Of a stretch of 64,000 nt of DNA, positions 35,601-45,840 are shown piece after piece (within the stretch, counting starts at the first letter, position 1; each line of letters opens with the position of its first letter). Made by a program: the position numbers and the translations under genes. The notes beneath the pieces were generated by a model that saw only the letters and a program-made list of their open reading frames with translations, ran no database searches and was not told the origin of the DNA. This DNA is from Zygnema circumcarinatum (Eukaryota; Streptophyta; Zygnematophyceae; Zygnematales; Zygnemataceae): positions 2,673,549 to 2,737,548 of the forward strand of contig CM074805.1 of NCBI GenBank assembly GCA_037447605.1. Direction: 5' to 3'.

Positions 35601-37369
35601 GAAATGCCTGTCTTTGGCAGCGACTGCTTTCGGAAGCGAAACCGCCACCTGAGAACTTTCAGAAAACCTGCTTATGTTAGTCACACGCACATGCACACAT
35701 CTGGTCCGTGTTCTAGTTTCAGCCCAAAAAACAAAGTGATGAGTTTTTCAAAAAATCAACGGCCGTCCAAAACTCATCTGATCTGAACCCTTCATGCTGA
35801 CCCCTTAACAAATAAAAAACTCACCTCCATCTGTGACACTTTATGCACTTGTCTCTCCAGAAGAGCGCCCTGCCTCTGAATCGACTCTCGCTGCTGCCGC
35901 ACCTCCTGCGCTTGGTTGTCGACAGAGCGCTTTGTCTGCCGCCATGCAGGGGGTGGGGCTATCAGTATGAGAACTTCGGTATGGGCTATTGAGGAAAACA
36001 CACTATATGGGGGCAGATGAGGGGCAGTGAGAGAAGTAAAATGGTTAGCTTTGCAAAGACTGAAGCAATTGAGAAGACAATTGGACTGGATTGCGTTGGA
36101 AAAATCGCAGGGACATGGCTGACATCAGAGGCAATTCCACAAATTACAGGAATGAAAACGAGGTTAACGGATTAAGAAGGTGGAACATGGAACAAGCCCG
36201 GACCTGCCATTGAAAAAGGGTAAGTTTCAACTCACCTGCTCAATAGAGTCTGTTAGAAGCTCAAGCTGGCCTTTCGTAGCAGCTGCATCCCCCAGTCAGG
36301 AGGACAAGAGAGGGTCATCATTTGCTGCTTTTGCATGAATGAATCTCCTCCTAGGAGTTATTTTTCAATCTACCATAAAGCTGCAGAAGGGCATCTTCCG
36401 ACTCAGTTTGTGAACATTCAGTCAGAATCGCCTTCAGGGACATTTCATTTCGTCTCAATATACGTTTCGCATGGCTGGGTCTTACATTTCATGGTTGACA
36501 GTTCAAACGCCATGTTGCGGAGCAGAGTCTTGGTGCTGACCTTCACAGCGTATGTCTGTCAGGCATGAGGGTGATGTGGAGTTATGAGCCTACTTCCAAT
36601 CCAAATTAATACTTTAGAATAGAGCGAGTAGGAGAGTGTACCATCAGCCAACTTAACCCCCCAATTTATTTTCTTCAGTTAAATTCAAGCTTCTCCTCTC
36701 GTCCAGTGCGGAGGGATACTGAGCAAAAAGAAGCAGGTAGGCAGCTCACATTATTTGCAAGCGATCCTGACGTGAATCCCTCTCCAATAAGAGTGATTGT
36801 ACCCTCTTCCACCATCTCTTGGTATACTGCCTGCCAAAGAAATGTAACAATACAAAAAGTTAGTTTTTAGTTGCTCCAGAAAAATTGCACTCTTTTCTCG
36901 CGCCTGTGGTTAGTAGTAACAAGAAAGAAGGGAGTTCTCTAAGCGGCTCAGGTTTCTTAAAACATGTTTGTATCTGGAGTCAACCATGAGCATAGCCAGA
37001 TTTTTTTACGTCTTCGCAATCTAGCCCATTACTTATTCACAAAGCGCTTCCAGCCTTCCAGCCGTGCCTTCGGCAACCCCCAGGGACTCTCCATCGTAGT
37101 TTTAACCCCTTGCGGTTCGAACGAGGGAAAGACGAAGTACTCACAAATGATGCAAGGACGAGTGCCATTCCAACGGAAATGAGAATAATCAGATTCTGCG
37201 ATCCCAAACCCCACTTAACGTGTTAACGTCGTCGCTTTTACTTATGCTCAAAGGACTCGGACCGCATGTTCTGTTCCAGAGGAGATGAACTTGGCTCTGT
37301 AGCACTTACACAAACATACTGCGGACATTTAAGACAGTTTCCCAGTCGGTTCTCATCTCTTTTCCCCAT
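32605..37369 (-). CDS. GT92 (DUF23) family glycosyltransferase, type II membrane protein
   Basis: Twelve exons in phase: 37310-37369, 37145-37213, 36750-36830, 36486-36540, 36236-36282, 35825-35935, 35512-35648, 35093-35255, 34323-34442, 33806-34060, 33275-33604, 32605-33093, about 638 residues. A short basic, Cys-containing N-terminus is followed by one membrane segment (NLIILISVGMALVLASF) and a coiled-coil stem rich in Gln/Arg/Glu (exons 4-6). The catalytic domain has GQAVREWFDWHRVIAGVDHF, then MLDLDEFLNP, whose D-x-D should bind metal and nucleotide sugar, and WPGHYCTKKDLY. GT92 members add galactose or related sugars in the Golgi; the acceptor is unknown. The last exon has an in-frame GTGAGT at 32847 and may be spliced there to a short terminal exon near 32747-32808, so the C-terminus is uncertain. 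The ATG at 37369 is inferred from phase. Confidence 0.87.
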
Positions 37370-39982
37370 TCGGTTTGACTTTGGGGTCAGACACTTGTCT
37401 ACTCCCGCCGTTCCGCCTCCTCCTCCTCCCACTCCAAACTCAAGGTGGAATCTGCAAATGGTTCAACAATGTGGAAGTGAATCAGCCACTCGCAAAGACC
37501 TAGTCCTGCCAATTAGGGTTAGTACATAGGAACACCAACAGGCACGGAGCTTAAACTTAAATACTTATTCGAAAGGTTTGGCAAAAGCTGATTCACAGCC
37601 TTGATTCCAATGGCAGATGTAGCGGAAACCAACTGACAGCGGAAAAAAATTGGGGCCTTACAGAGAATTCAGGGTTCAGGGTTTCAGGGTTTTGTTTCCT
37701 TATGTTCAAGCGAAACTACTCTATCCAAATTTCAGCAATTCAATTTGAATCAACGGAATTGAACGATTTTCCAAAAATGCTCATACGTCGCAGCTTTAGG
37801 GGTGAATCTGAAGCGCGGCAGTCCCTTCACTCATCAGATTCATCCTCATTTACTCGAAAATTAGTAACCACCAGTCGCATCGCTGGTGCTCTATTCACGA
37901 ATGGTCAGAACAAGCTTTGCATTGTTAGTCTTCCGGCTAGGCAACGGATTATTCTCGTCCTGAAGATTCATTGAGCGTCCCAATAATGCGATCTGAAAGA
38001 GCGCATTGCTATTCTACCATCGCATTAACACAAAAACCAGGGTTAGGTTTAACCGCCGAAAGCCACCACGTCATTGAGAGCATTAAAGACGGTTCAAAGT
38101 ACCATGCAAGTGTGTATGAGATCTGATTCCGAAACTGTAAGCGTGGATGAGCAACAACGTAACAACAAGTGCTTTACGGAGCGGAAAGAACGCAAGAGCA
38201 GCAGTCACATATAACGAGACAGTTGCTTTTCTAAGGCTCGAGTGAAATTTTATAAATGCAGGAGAATAATTCAATTACTGAATTGGTGTGGAGCAAAAGA
38301 TTCAAAAAATCCGCGAACAACAACGACCACAAGCGTAGACTGCTCTGCTCTGCTCTGCTCTGCTCCGAATGCTTTTTGCTGGCGCGGAAAGAATCTGTGC
38401 AGGCTTCAGCGGCACTTGTGCAATACTCAACGGACGGGGTGTGTAAACGAATGTAAGACATTCGCAAGGTGAATGGTTCTTGTTTTTCTGAAGGTTTGGA
38501 GGTTCCTAAGCAAGAAGCAAGTAGCAGCAGCAGCCGCTTGGTCTTGCAAACAGTTACAAACAACCTGACACATAATGCACCTCCTTCAAAAGCAAAAATT
38601 AAGCCTGAAGCCTTTCAAATAGAGCAAGACAGAAGGAGACATAGCGGACATGTACCGCAGCCTGTGAAAGGAAAGAAAGGGCGCAATACCTGGCGATCCT
38701 GCCTGCCTGTCCGGCCAGCTGCCTCAAGCAGCGGCAGCCCCTGCCTCCCCTCCCCTCTGCCCCTGCCCCCTCTCCTCTCCTCCTCCTCCTTCTCCTCCTC
38801 CTTATCCTCCTCCCCCTCCCTCTCCCCCTCACCCTCCTGCAGCGAGGCGAGACAAGGAAAAGCAGCCGCTGGACGCCTCACGACGCCATCGGAGGGACTT
38901 TGTCACCGTGCGGACCGCAGACGCACGCCGGATCTCCTTGGTTTCCGCCGAGGCCGGTACCGTACGATCCTTTGGACTGTCTAACTGCCGTGTGTGGCCG
39001 TTCAGCTACGCGTCAAAATGCACGGGGTAGTTATTGTACGAACAGCCCCAACTGGACCAGGAAGTCCCTTCGGCGCGCGGCCGTCATAACTGTCGCGGGA
39101 GGGCCGTTGACTGCCCGGGGCCGGTGCGGAGCCCGACCGACGTGGGACGTCGCATGCGGCCCGCACGATCCAGTAGAGCGTCAATCCATTAGGAAATTTT
39201 ACAACCAATGAGAAGCGCCTTCGGGCATCTAAATTGCGCCAATTTCTGACTTTACCCCGTTTCGCCACATGGATCCTATTAGAGAGTGGTGTACTTGACT
39301 GTACGGTGGGGCAGTGTCTGTGAAGTCTTCTGTACGGTTTCGTACAGGACTTCCATGCGTACGGCCCGCAGGCAGATCCGCGCATTAACGCGCGGGCAGT
39401 TGGCCGCTCGGTCGTTAAAGTACGAGACCGCATCGTATCGCCAATACGGTACGATGCTGAGACCGTGATGTGCCGAAAGGCGGGGATGCGGTCGAGCCGA
39501 TATATCCCGATGCATGATTACTGTCCTGACGTACTCGCCGATATGCGGGACCATGATGGTGATGATGGCATGCATGCATGCATGATGATGGCGCCTTGAC
39601 CATGGCCAGTCGGCATGGCCTCATGAGGGCGCCCCTTGGGAAGTGGAATCAGCCTCTGCGGTTGTGCGCGTGCGCGGCCCTTCCTTCCGGAACTGGCGGA
39701 GAGGGAGAGGGTCCATGGCATCATCATGTCAAAGGAAGAGTCCATGTCCTGGGCAGAAATCTGCAGCGCTGCAAGGCATGGTTTCCTTTAGTATGTGAGG
39801 AGATGCCGCGCATGGCGTGCTTTCAGGGAGTACCGTTTTATTTTACAGAAATCGTCAAGTTGTTTACCTGTCAGGACTAATCTCAGCTTTCTGTACTTCA
39901 TTGCACTCGGTTCAAGACAGCGTGTCAATTTCTAGCCTCTTTGCCAGTGTTTGTCTCGTCGATTTCTAGGGTTTCCTCAGCC
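37370..39982. other. divergent intergenic region GT92/VPS29
   Basis: This 2.6-kb spacer between two divergent gene starts has no supported gene. It contains a TTCAGGG-type run (37670-37696), a (TGCTC)n pentamer tract (38340-38366), a pyrimidine-rich tract (38740-38835), a segment dense in GTACGG/TACG motifs (38955-39470) and a (CATG)n tract (39568-39585). A 171-codon plus-strand frame at 38469 starts at GTG and is low-complexity Ser/Pro, so it was not accepted. Confidence 0.6.
39966..39974 (+). promoter_or_regulatory. telobox upstream of VPS29
   Basis: CTAGGGTTT, the reverse of the plant telobox AAACCCTAG, lies nine bases before the VPS29 ATG. Teloboxes are known near the 5' ends of plant housekeeping genes. 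A role here is inferred from position only. Confidence 0.5.
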
Positions 39983-41374
39983 ATGGTGCTCGTTTTGGCT
40001 CTGGGAGATCTGCATATCCCTAACCGAGCGGCAGATCTTCCTGCTAAGTTTAAAAATATGCTGGTCCCTGGGAAAATACAGCATGTACTCAGCCCAGGAA
40101 ACCTCTGCATAAAGGTAATTAAACGTTATTCCATCACGTCTCTCCCTGACAAGTATTTTATGTTTTCCTTTGCATTCTGCCACGTTTTGCTCGTACCTCT
40201 TGTCCATTTATATTTGCGTACCTGCCTCTGTTTCGCTCGTTGCGTCTGCTTGCAATCTGTGACCTTGCCAAACTTGGGTTCGAACTTGGGTACAAATTTG
40301 CGAAGTAAAAATGCAAAAGTAAAAATGCAAGGGTAAAAATCCATGGTGTTCTCTGTCGCTGTCGCAGGAAATGCACGACTACTTGAAGTCGCTTGCAAAT
40401 GATGTGCACATAACCAAAGGAGAATACGATGAAGATTCCCGATATCCTGAGACGAAGGTCGTTACAATCGGTTCCTTCAAGATCGGCCTTTGTCATGGCC
40501 ACCAGGTTGGTTTCATCTTTATTCTTTGAATTGTAGGACGTCGAATTTTTTTGACACCGTGAGCTAGTTAATCAGTGCATTGAACTCTCCCTCGTCAGTA
40601 ATATCTGATTCAGTGACAGTGGCAATGGCATGTTTCTCTCCGCCGCACGCAATGGGTAAACAAGCATACTGTGTACAACTGATACCATTAAGTTCGCGCT
40701 ATACTTACCCTTGCTCCGGTTTAGGCTTTTTGTGAGAAGTGGGAAAGACGACTTCTTATTTATACTGTAGCTTTATTCTAGACGTGTCATTGCCTCCTTC
40801 GTTTGCTTGTACTTTATCGCTCAGGAAATTCGTAACACTCTTCATTCGTTTCACCTCCCACTTCCTTCCCATTTCATTCGAATGCCCTGTTCTTTTCGTT
40901 GGCTTGACCTGATTTGTGCTTGGATTTCTAGATTGAAACCTCCTGTAGAAGCTATGGGCTTCTTAGACTCCCGAAAACGAAAATTAGCTGCTCCTAAACT
41001 CGCAACAACAAGGGCTCGCGCATCTTCTATTGTTGTGAAACGTTCGTTGCTTATTCCATTCTCGGTCTCTTTGTGGACAGGTGGTACCTTGGGGAGACGT
41101 TGAGTCGCTGGCCATGCTACAAAGGCAGCTGGACGTCGACATCTTGATCACAGGCCACACCCACCAGTTCAAGGCCTACAAGCACCAGGGCCACCTTCTG
41201 CTCAATCCAGGATCCGCCACGGGGTCCTACAGCAGCCTCGCCTTTGACGTCCATCCAAGCTTCGTCCTCATGGACATCGATGCTGCCCGGGTGGTGGTGT
41301 ACATCTACGAGCTTATTGATGGGGAGGTCAAAGTTGACAAAATCGACTTCAAGAAGCCACAAGCCGCTTCGTGA
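39983..41374 (+). CDS. VPS29: VPS29, retromer core subunit
   Basis: Three exons in phase (39983-40114, 40368-40505, 41081-41374) give 187 residues, the normal VPS29 length. The protein follows VPS29 almost throughout: [20 protein letters not shown] at the N-terminus, [34 protein letters not shown] and [14 protein letters not shown] at the end. The fold is a metallophosphoesterase, and GDLHIP, HGH and GHTHQ are its metal-site loops. In VPS29 the fold serves as a scaffold that binds VPS35, and retromer recycles vacuolar sorting receptors from endosomes. The HIICTGN loop common in other species reads HVLSPGN. The second intron (575 bp) is the longest. The ATG sits in GCCATGG, a good plant start context. 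Confidence 0.97.
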
Positions 41375-41927
41375 CTGACTGCAGCTGTCCGCCTCGCTGG
41401 CTTCAAATAAATACTTTTCCTATCGATGTTTCAGTGGAACAGGGAAACGGTTGCCAACTCAGTTATTGACATCAGGCCGAATATGTATACGGAAGTTTCA
41501 GCCGAAGCAGAGTCTCAGCTGAGTTGAGTTTATGTTCCAATCGAGGACTGCAGTTTGGCTCACATTGTGCAAAGCTGCTCGAAAGCCCATATTGAGACCC
41601 TGATTACAAAAACGACCATTGTACTGGCACTGAACCTTTCGTTGCACGTTGATTCCATTGGATGAAATAGAGAAATTTTCAAAATTCAATACTTAAGGGT
41701 ATGAACGTCTTAAAGAAAGTCATCAAGCTAGAAAACCTTTCTAGCGACTAGAAAAAACAAGCAGTATCAAACTACCTCAATAATGATGTGAAAATCAAAA
41801 GTTTTGCATCATATAACAAGGCAAACCTACAAAGGTAACGTACGTGTGAAAACTACTTGCGACTTTTCTTTCGAATTTGTGAACCGTACCAAATTGGTGA
41901 GCTAAATAACAGAAAAAGTTAGCAGCG
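41375..41927. other. convergent intergenic region VPS29/PnsB3
   Basis: This lies between two 3' ends. Apart from the VPS29 polyadenylation signal, nothing is recognised. Confidence 0.6.
41406..41411 (+). terminator. polyadenylation signal of VPS29
   Basis: AATAAA lies 32 bases after the VPS29 stop codon, a plausible position for a plant near-upstream element. Confidence 0.55.
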
Positions 41928-44906
41928 TCACTTGTTCACCTTCTGCGGCAAACATTGGATCGTCACCTGCAGAGAAACCGTTGTAAAATAATCTGAAACA
42001 TGTGGCATCACAATTGAAGCAAAGCTTTTTGCAGGTCTCAAGTTCAGATCTTTCCGGCAATTGATCAATTACGGAATGAAAAAATTACCTCTCCGGCGTT
42101 TGTTTTGTCTCCCACTATTGTCTGGCAGGCGAGGCGCCAGCTCTCCGGCCTCTGAAAACGGGGACAATGGCAGCCGTGAATTAAAGCGGCACACGATGGC
42201 TGCCTTGTTCCGACCAGATTTTGACCGACTTGGAAGGGTGGTGTCCCAGACTTGCAGCCATTGACACGTGTATGAGAGACACGTTGGAGGACCTCGGACT
42301 GGCTCTATGCTAAACTCCTGCGTGTGTTTCAAATTGGCAGTTTTCATGCTCAACATTTTAAATATTGTGTAAGAATACAGCGACATTGTTGTTTTTGAAG
42401 TAGAAACCAGACAAACCTTTTTCAGTGATCGCAATTCCGCGTCAGTTCGCTCGCTTAGCAGCTCTCCACCCTCCAAAACCTGCTCAATGCCACTCTCCAA
42501 ACGAGGAAACCATGTGCTCTGAACTGCGGACTGGGACTTTATTCAACACCAGAGGAGCGTCGTAGAAAGTACGAAGCACGCCAAAGGTCGACTTGAAGAT
42601 AATTTAAATTTGCTTCCAGTTGATTTTGCAGCAAGGTAAAAACGAAGCAAGCCTCAAACAGAATCAATCGAACAGCCTAAGATGGCTTACCTCAACCAGG
42701 CAAGTTCCACAGTTTCCAGCACCGCCACAGTTCATGAGACTACCCTGTAAGTCCCTCAACCCCAGTAGTACCAAACATAACAATGGAGGCCAAAGTCAAA
42801 GCCTTTAGAGACCACGTGCGTTTGACCTTTGCACTTACGCACACGCCTTCAATCGCACGTTCACAAACAATAGTTTTCAAGTACAAAAGACTTCTGGAGC
42901 GTACTCTTCTTAAAAAATGCATCTTCTACGTAAACTTCTCACATAAGATGTCCAACCTGCCAGCAAAGGAATTTGGCAAGGGATTCAGAACAAAACCAAT
43001 GGAAAGCCAGTGAACTAGGGGAACACTCACATAAGCATCGTACAGGGACACTTTCTCCTCTAACATCAACTTCCGCAGTTGTTTTTCACCACTACCCACC
43101 GCGACTTGCTTTACCTCATCCCCGGCCTTGTGCTGCAAGATAAGAAGATTGGCCAGGAGATGGGTCGGTGGATGTGAGCATAAGAGACGACAAAGACCAG
43201 AAAAGTAAGATCACCCTCAGAGGTCCGTGTGGGCGGTCATCTGCAAAGGAGTAACCTCACCTGCTTCAACAAAGTTCTGCTTTGTTCATTAAATTCATTC
43301 AAAACATTGTCTAGGTGCAGTTCAACTGCAGCCATCGGTGGGATTCGAGTATACATCCAAATGTTGAAGTCATCACAGATTCCAGAACAATGAGAGGTAT
43401 TTGACTTGCAGTGCGAGCAATCGAGGTTGCAAACGAGGTCATTGTGAACTAAGCATGACCAAAATTTAGAAATGCTTTGTGGAATGTTTACAGTCCGAAG
43501 TTCCGCCGTGGGTTAACCAACTCCAGCATTTAGGTTCCTTCGAGCCAGTATTGACCTCCCAAAAAGATTTCTCACTATGTTTTTTCCAGGTTGCACTCAT
43601 GCCGAAAGCATCCCAACTCTCTCTCAGTTATTAATTCACTTAACAATGCCCGTGCATAGCCAGTAATGCGCCCCGTGCTCTGCACGTGTCTTTGGTTTCC
43701 GACACCTGCCTGCAGTTGTACTTAATAACCTGTTTGTGTTGTATTAGTACTGGGGTAATACGGAGAATCCTGTACATGTAACGGAAGCCCAGGCAGTATA
43801 CCCACTAACCGAAATGAACTTGAGACTGATTTTGGGAGGGGAGCTAGGTTCGGCGGCCCCGTTTTGACTTTCCGCGCGGACTGTCGCCATTTGCTGCTTC
43901 CTCCATCCACCTGCCCTTCGCAACATCCAAGAAAAGCATCAAAACTAGACATCCAAGAAAGGTAGCTCCATCAAAACTAGCAGTGACTACAGATTACAAT
44001 GACAGCTTGAAAATGACAGCTTAAATGTCCCTGCCTTTTAATAAAGGTCAGTCGTGCACTTTCATTTAGTTTATGCATATGAAAGCAGGATTATTCAAAT
44101 TTGCAAACATAAAAGTGTTGGATATACGGTTTTAAAAACCCATAAAAATTTCTAACTGAAGCGTGGAGCTGCAAATATGATGTTGCTGAATTAATGCTGC
44201 GTCGCTAGGGTGATCACCTCAAATTATTGAGTTCAGACTAACATATTTAGCTAAACAGACAGATTACTCCCTGTGCAATGTTCGTGCAGGTCAAACATAA
44301 AAAAGCAGTTCGTACACTGCAATGCGCTTTAGCAAAGCCAGGCTAGTCTGACTTTGCTCATATTGCACCTTTTCTCACCCAAAACAAATTCTTAAAAAGG
44401 AAATGAGTCAGACTTTGAAGGGTCATTCAGGACATTTTTTACGAAGGCGGAAAGCATGCTGGAATCACTTCGCGTTAACCATTAAAGCAAACGAGTGATT
44501 CACTTCTAAATTGCTCCTTGAATTTTCCGATTCTCCAAGCAGAAAACTAAGCCCAAGCGTATAGCCCTCCTCAGCAAGACAATGAAACCCTAATTTTGCA
44601 GTCTCGTGAAGCTCAAATCGATTTTTTGCAGCATGCAAACCAAAACCTGTTCTGAGTGGTCGACTTGCTCTAGGAACGTTCTCACACCCTCCCTGCAATA
44701 ACAAGGCAGCTCAACGAATGCAGCTGAACTTCTGGTGCCGTTCCCTGGAGCCGCCATTCTCTGCCCCTCCAAGTGCATGCTGACGACGGCATACCTGCCC
44801 TCCTGCTGCGCGCCGGCAGCGAGCCCTCTGAGCTAAGAAGCGAGCGCCGCGCGGACAGTGGAGATACGTCGAGCGCAGGAGTGACCGCGGTCGCGCTGAA
44901 AGCCAT
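41928..44906 (-). CDS. PnsB3: PnsB3-like plastid ferredoxin-fold protein (chloroplast NDH subcomplex B)
   Basis: Seven exons in phase (44795-44906, 43810-43910, 43031-43132, 42691-42744, 42417-42479, 42089-42151, 41928-41966) give 177 residues. Residues 1-45 are Ser/Ala/Arg-rich without acidic start, like a chloroplast transit peptide. The rest is a 2Fe-2S ferredoxin fold: strand KISLKFIS, then EKQLRKLMLEEKVSLYDAY, the cluster loop MNCGGAGNCGTCLVE (C-x5-C-x2-C) and the fourth Cys in SWRLACQTIV. The segments EGGELLSERTDAE and RPESWRLACQT parallel Arabidopsis PnsB3 (NDF4, At3g16250), a subunit needed for chloroplast NDH-1 in cyclic electron flow. Other plastid ferredoxin-like proteins remain possible. 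The ATG at 44906 is chosen because it begins the transit-like segment; an upstream in-frame start at 44933 would add nine residues. Confidence 0.85.
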
Positions 44907-45840
44907 GGTTGCCTCCTGAGGAAGGAGCTGCAATGCAAGCGGCGTCCTTCAGGAGCTCCAGAGAAGGATTTCTGGGGCTGGAGAGAGTTCAAAATTCCGA
45001 ACGCTTGCGCCGTGAGGGGAGGGCCACTGCTGTGATATGTTCCGCAGAGCGCAGTGCAGCGCAGAGCAGTGCAGTGCAGTGAAGCGCCTCGCGGGCCTTC
45101 TGCTGACTGTCCCCACGTTTCGCGCGTGTTGGCGAGGGCGTGTCGTGGGGAATGAACACCGTGAACTTGAGCGATTTGAGGTTCCAAAAAAAGGAAGGGC
45201 TTTCCTTTGGTTTTGAAGCGCCTTGTGAATGTGCTCGACGAGTCTTATGGCTGCCCTTAGGCGGTGCGTGGCAATGCAGTATGCTCACGCTGATTAGCGA
45301 ATGTTGATGGATGGCTTTGAGCAGGTGATGGTTCTCAATCGCACTCATCCAGTGCTCGAAGTTTCACTCAAAGGGAGACATTTTTCGACCGTAATGTCAA
45401 TCTATCTTTGATTCAACGTCTCACACAAGGCGACCAGTTCCTCGTGGTTCCCCATGCTGATTTTGTCCATGTTCATTCGATGGCATCATCGCCATCATGA
45501 GACCAATGCTCCATCCGTTGCGTTCACACAAGACGATGGTTTCACTTCCACAAGTTGGCTTTGTTTCGTGAATTCATGGCTGGAGAGGCGACAGTTTTTT
45601 TTTTTTTAAGAAATGCGAAATCAGTTCGATTATTCATGTATCGTATGCATGTAACAAGAAAACACTACAGCAACTACCTTTGGACGGGGTTCCAAAGGGG
45701 TAAGGTAACGCCTACGAATCCTATCACAATTGCTGATCTAAGGCTTTCTTGCATGCGTACACATCTAAAGCATACTTAGTAACGAATTTACGTCTAAAAG
45801 GCCTCTGCTAATGAACGCTAAAAAATAAAAAAATAATAAC
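44907..45840. other. intergenic region between PnsB3-like gene and lipase
   Basis: This is the upstream region of the PnsB3-like gene and the 3' flank of the lipase gene. It contains GCAGTGCAG-type short repeats at 45045-45085 and a poly-T run at 45594. No gene is seen. Confidence 0.6.

Noticed and set aside
37113-37130. tRNA-like GGTTCGAAC word
   Set aside because: No acceptor stem, D-arm or anticodon arm could be folded around it. The same word at 40268-40285 also lacks a cloverleaf.
38469-38984. 171-codon plus-strand frame in the GT92/VPS29 spacer
   Set aside because: It starts at GTG, not ATG, and is mostly Ser/Pro/Leu low complexity from a CT-rich tract. No domain is seen.
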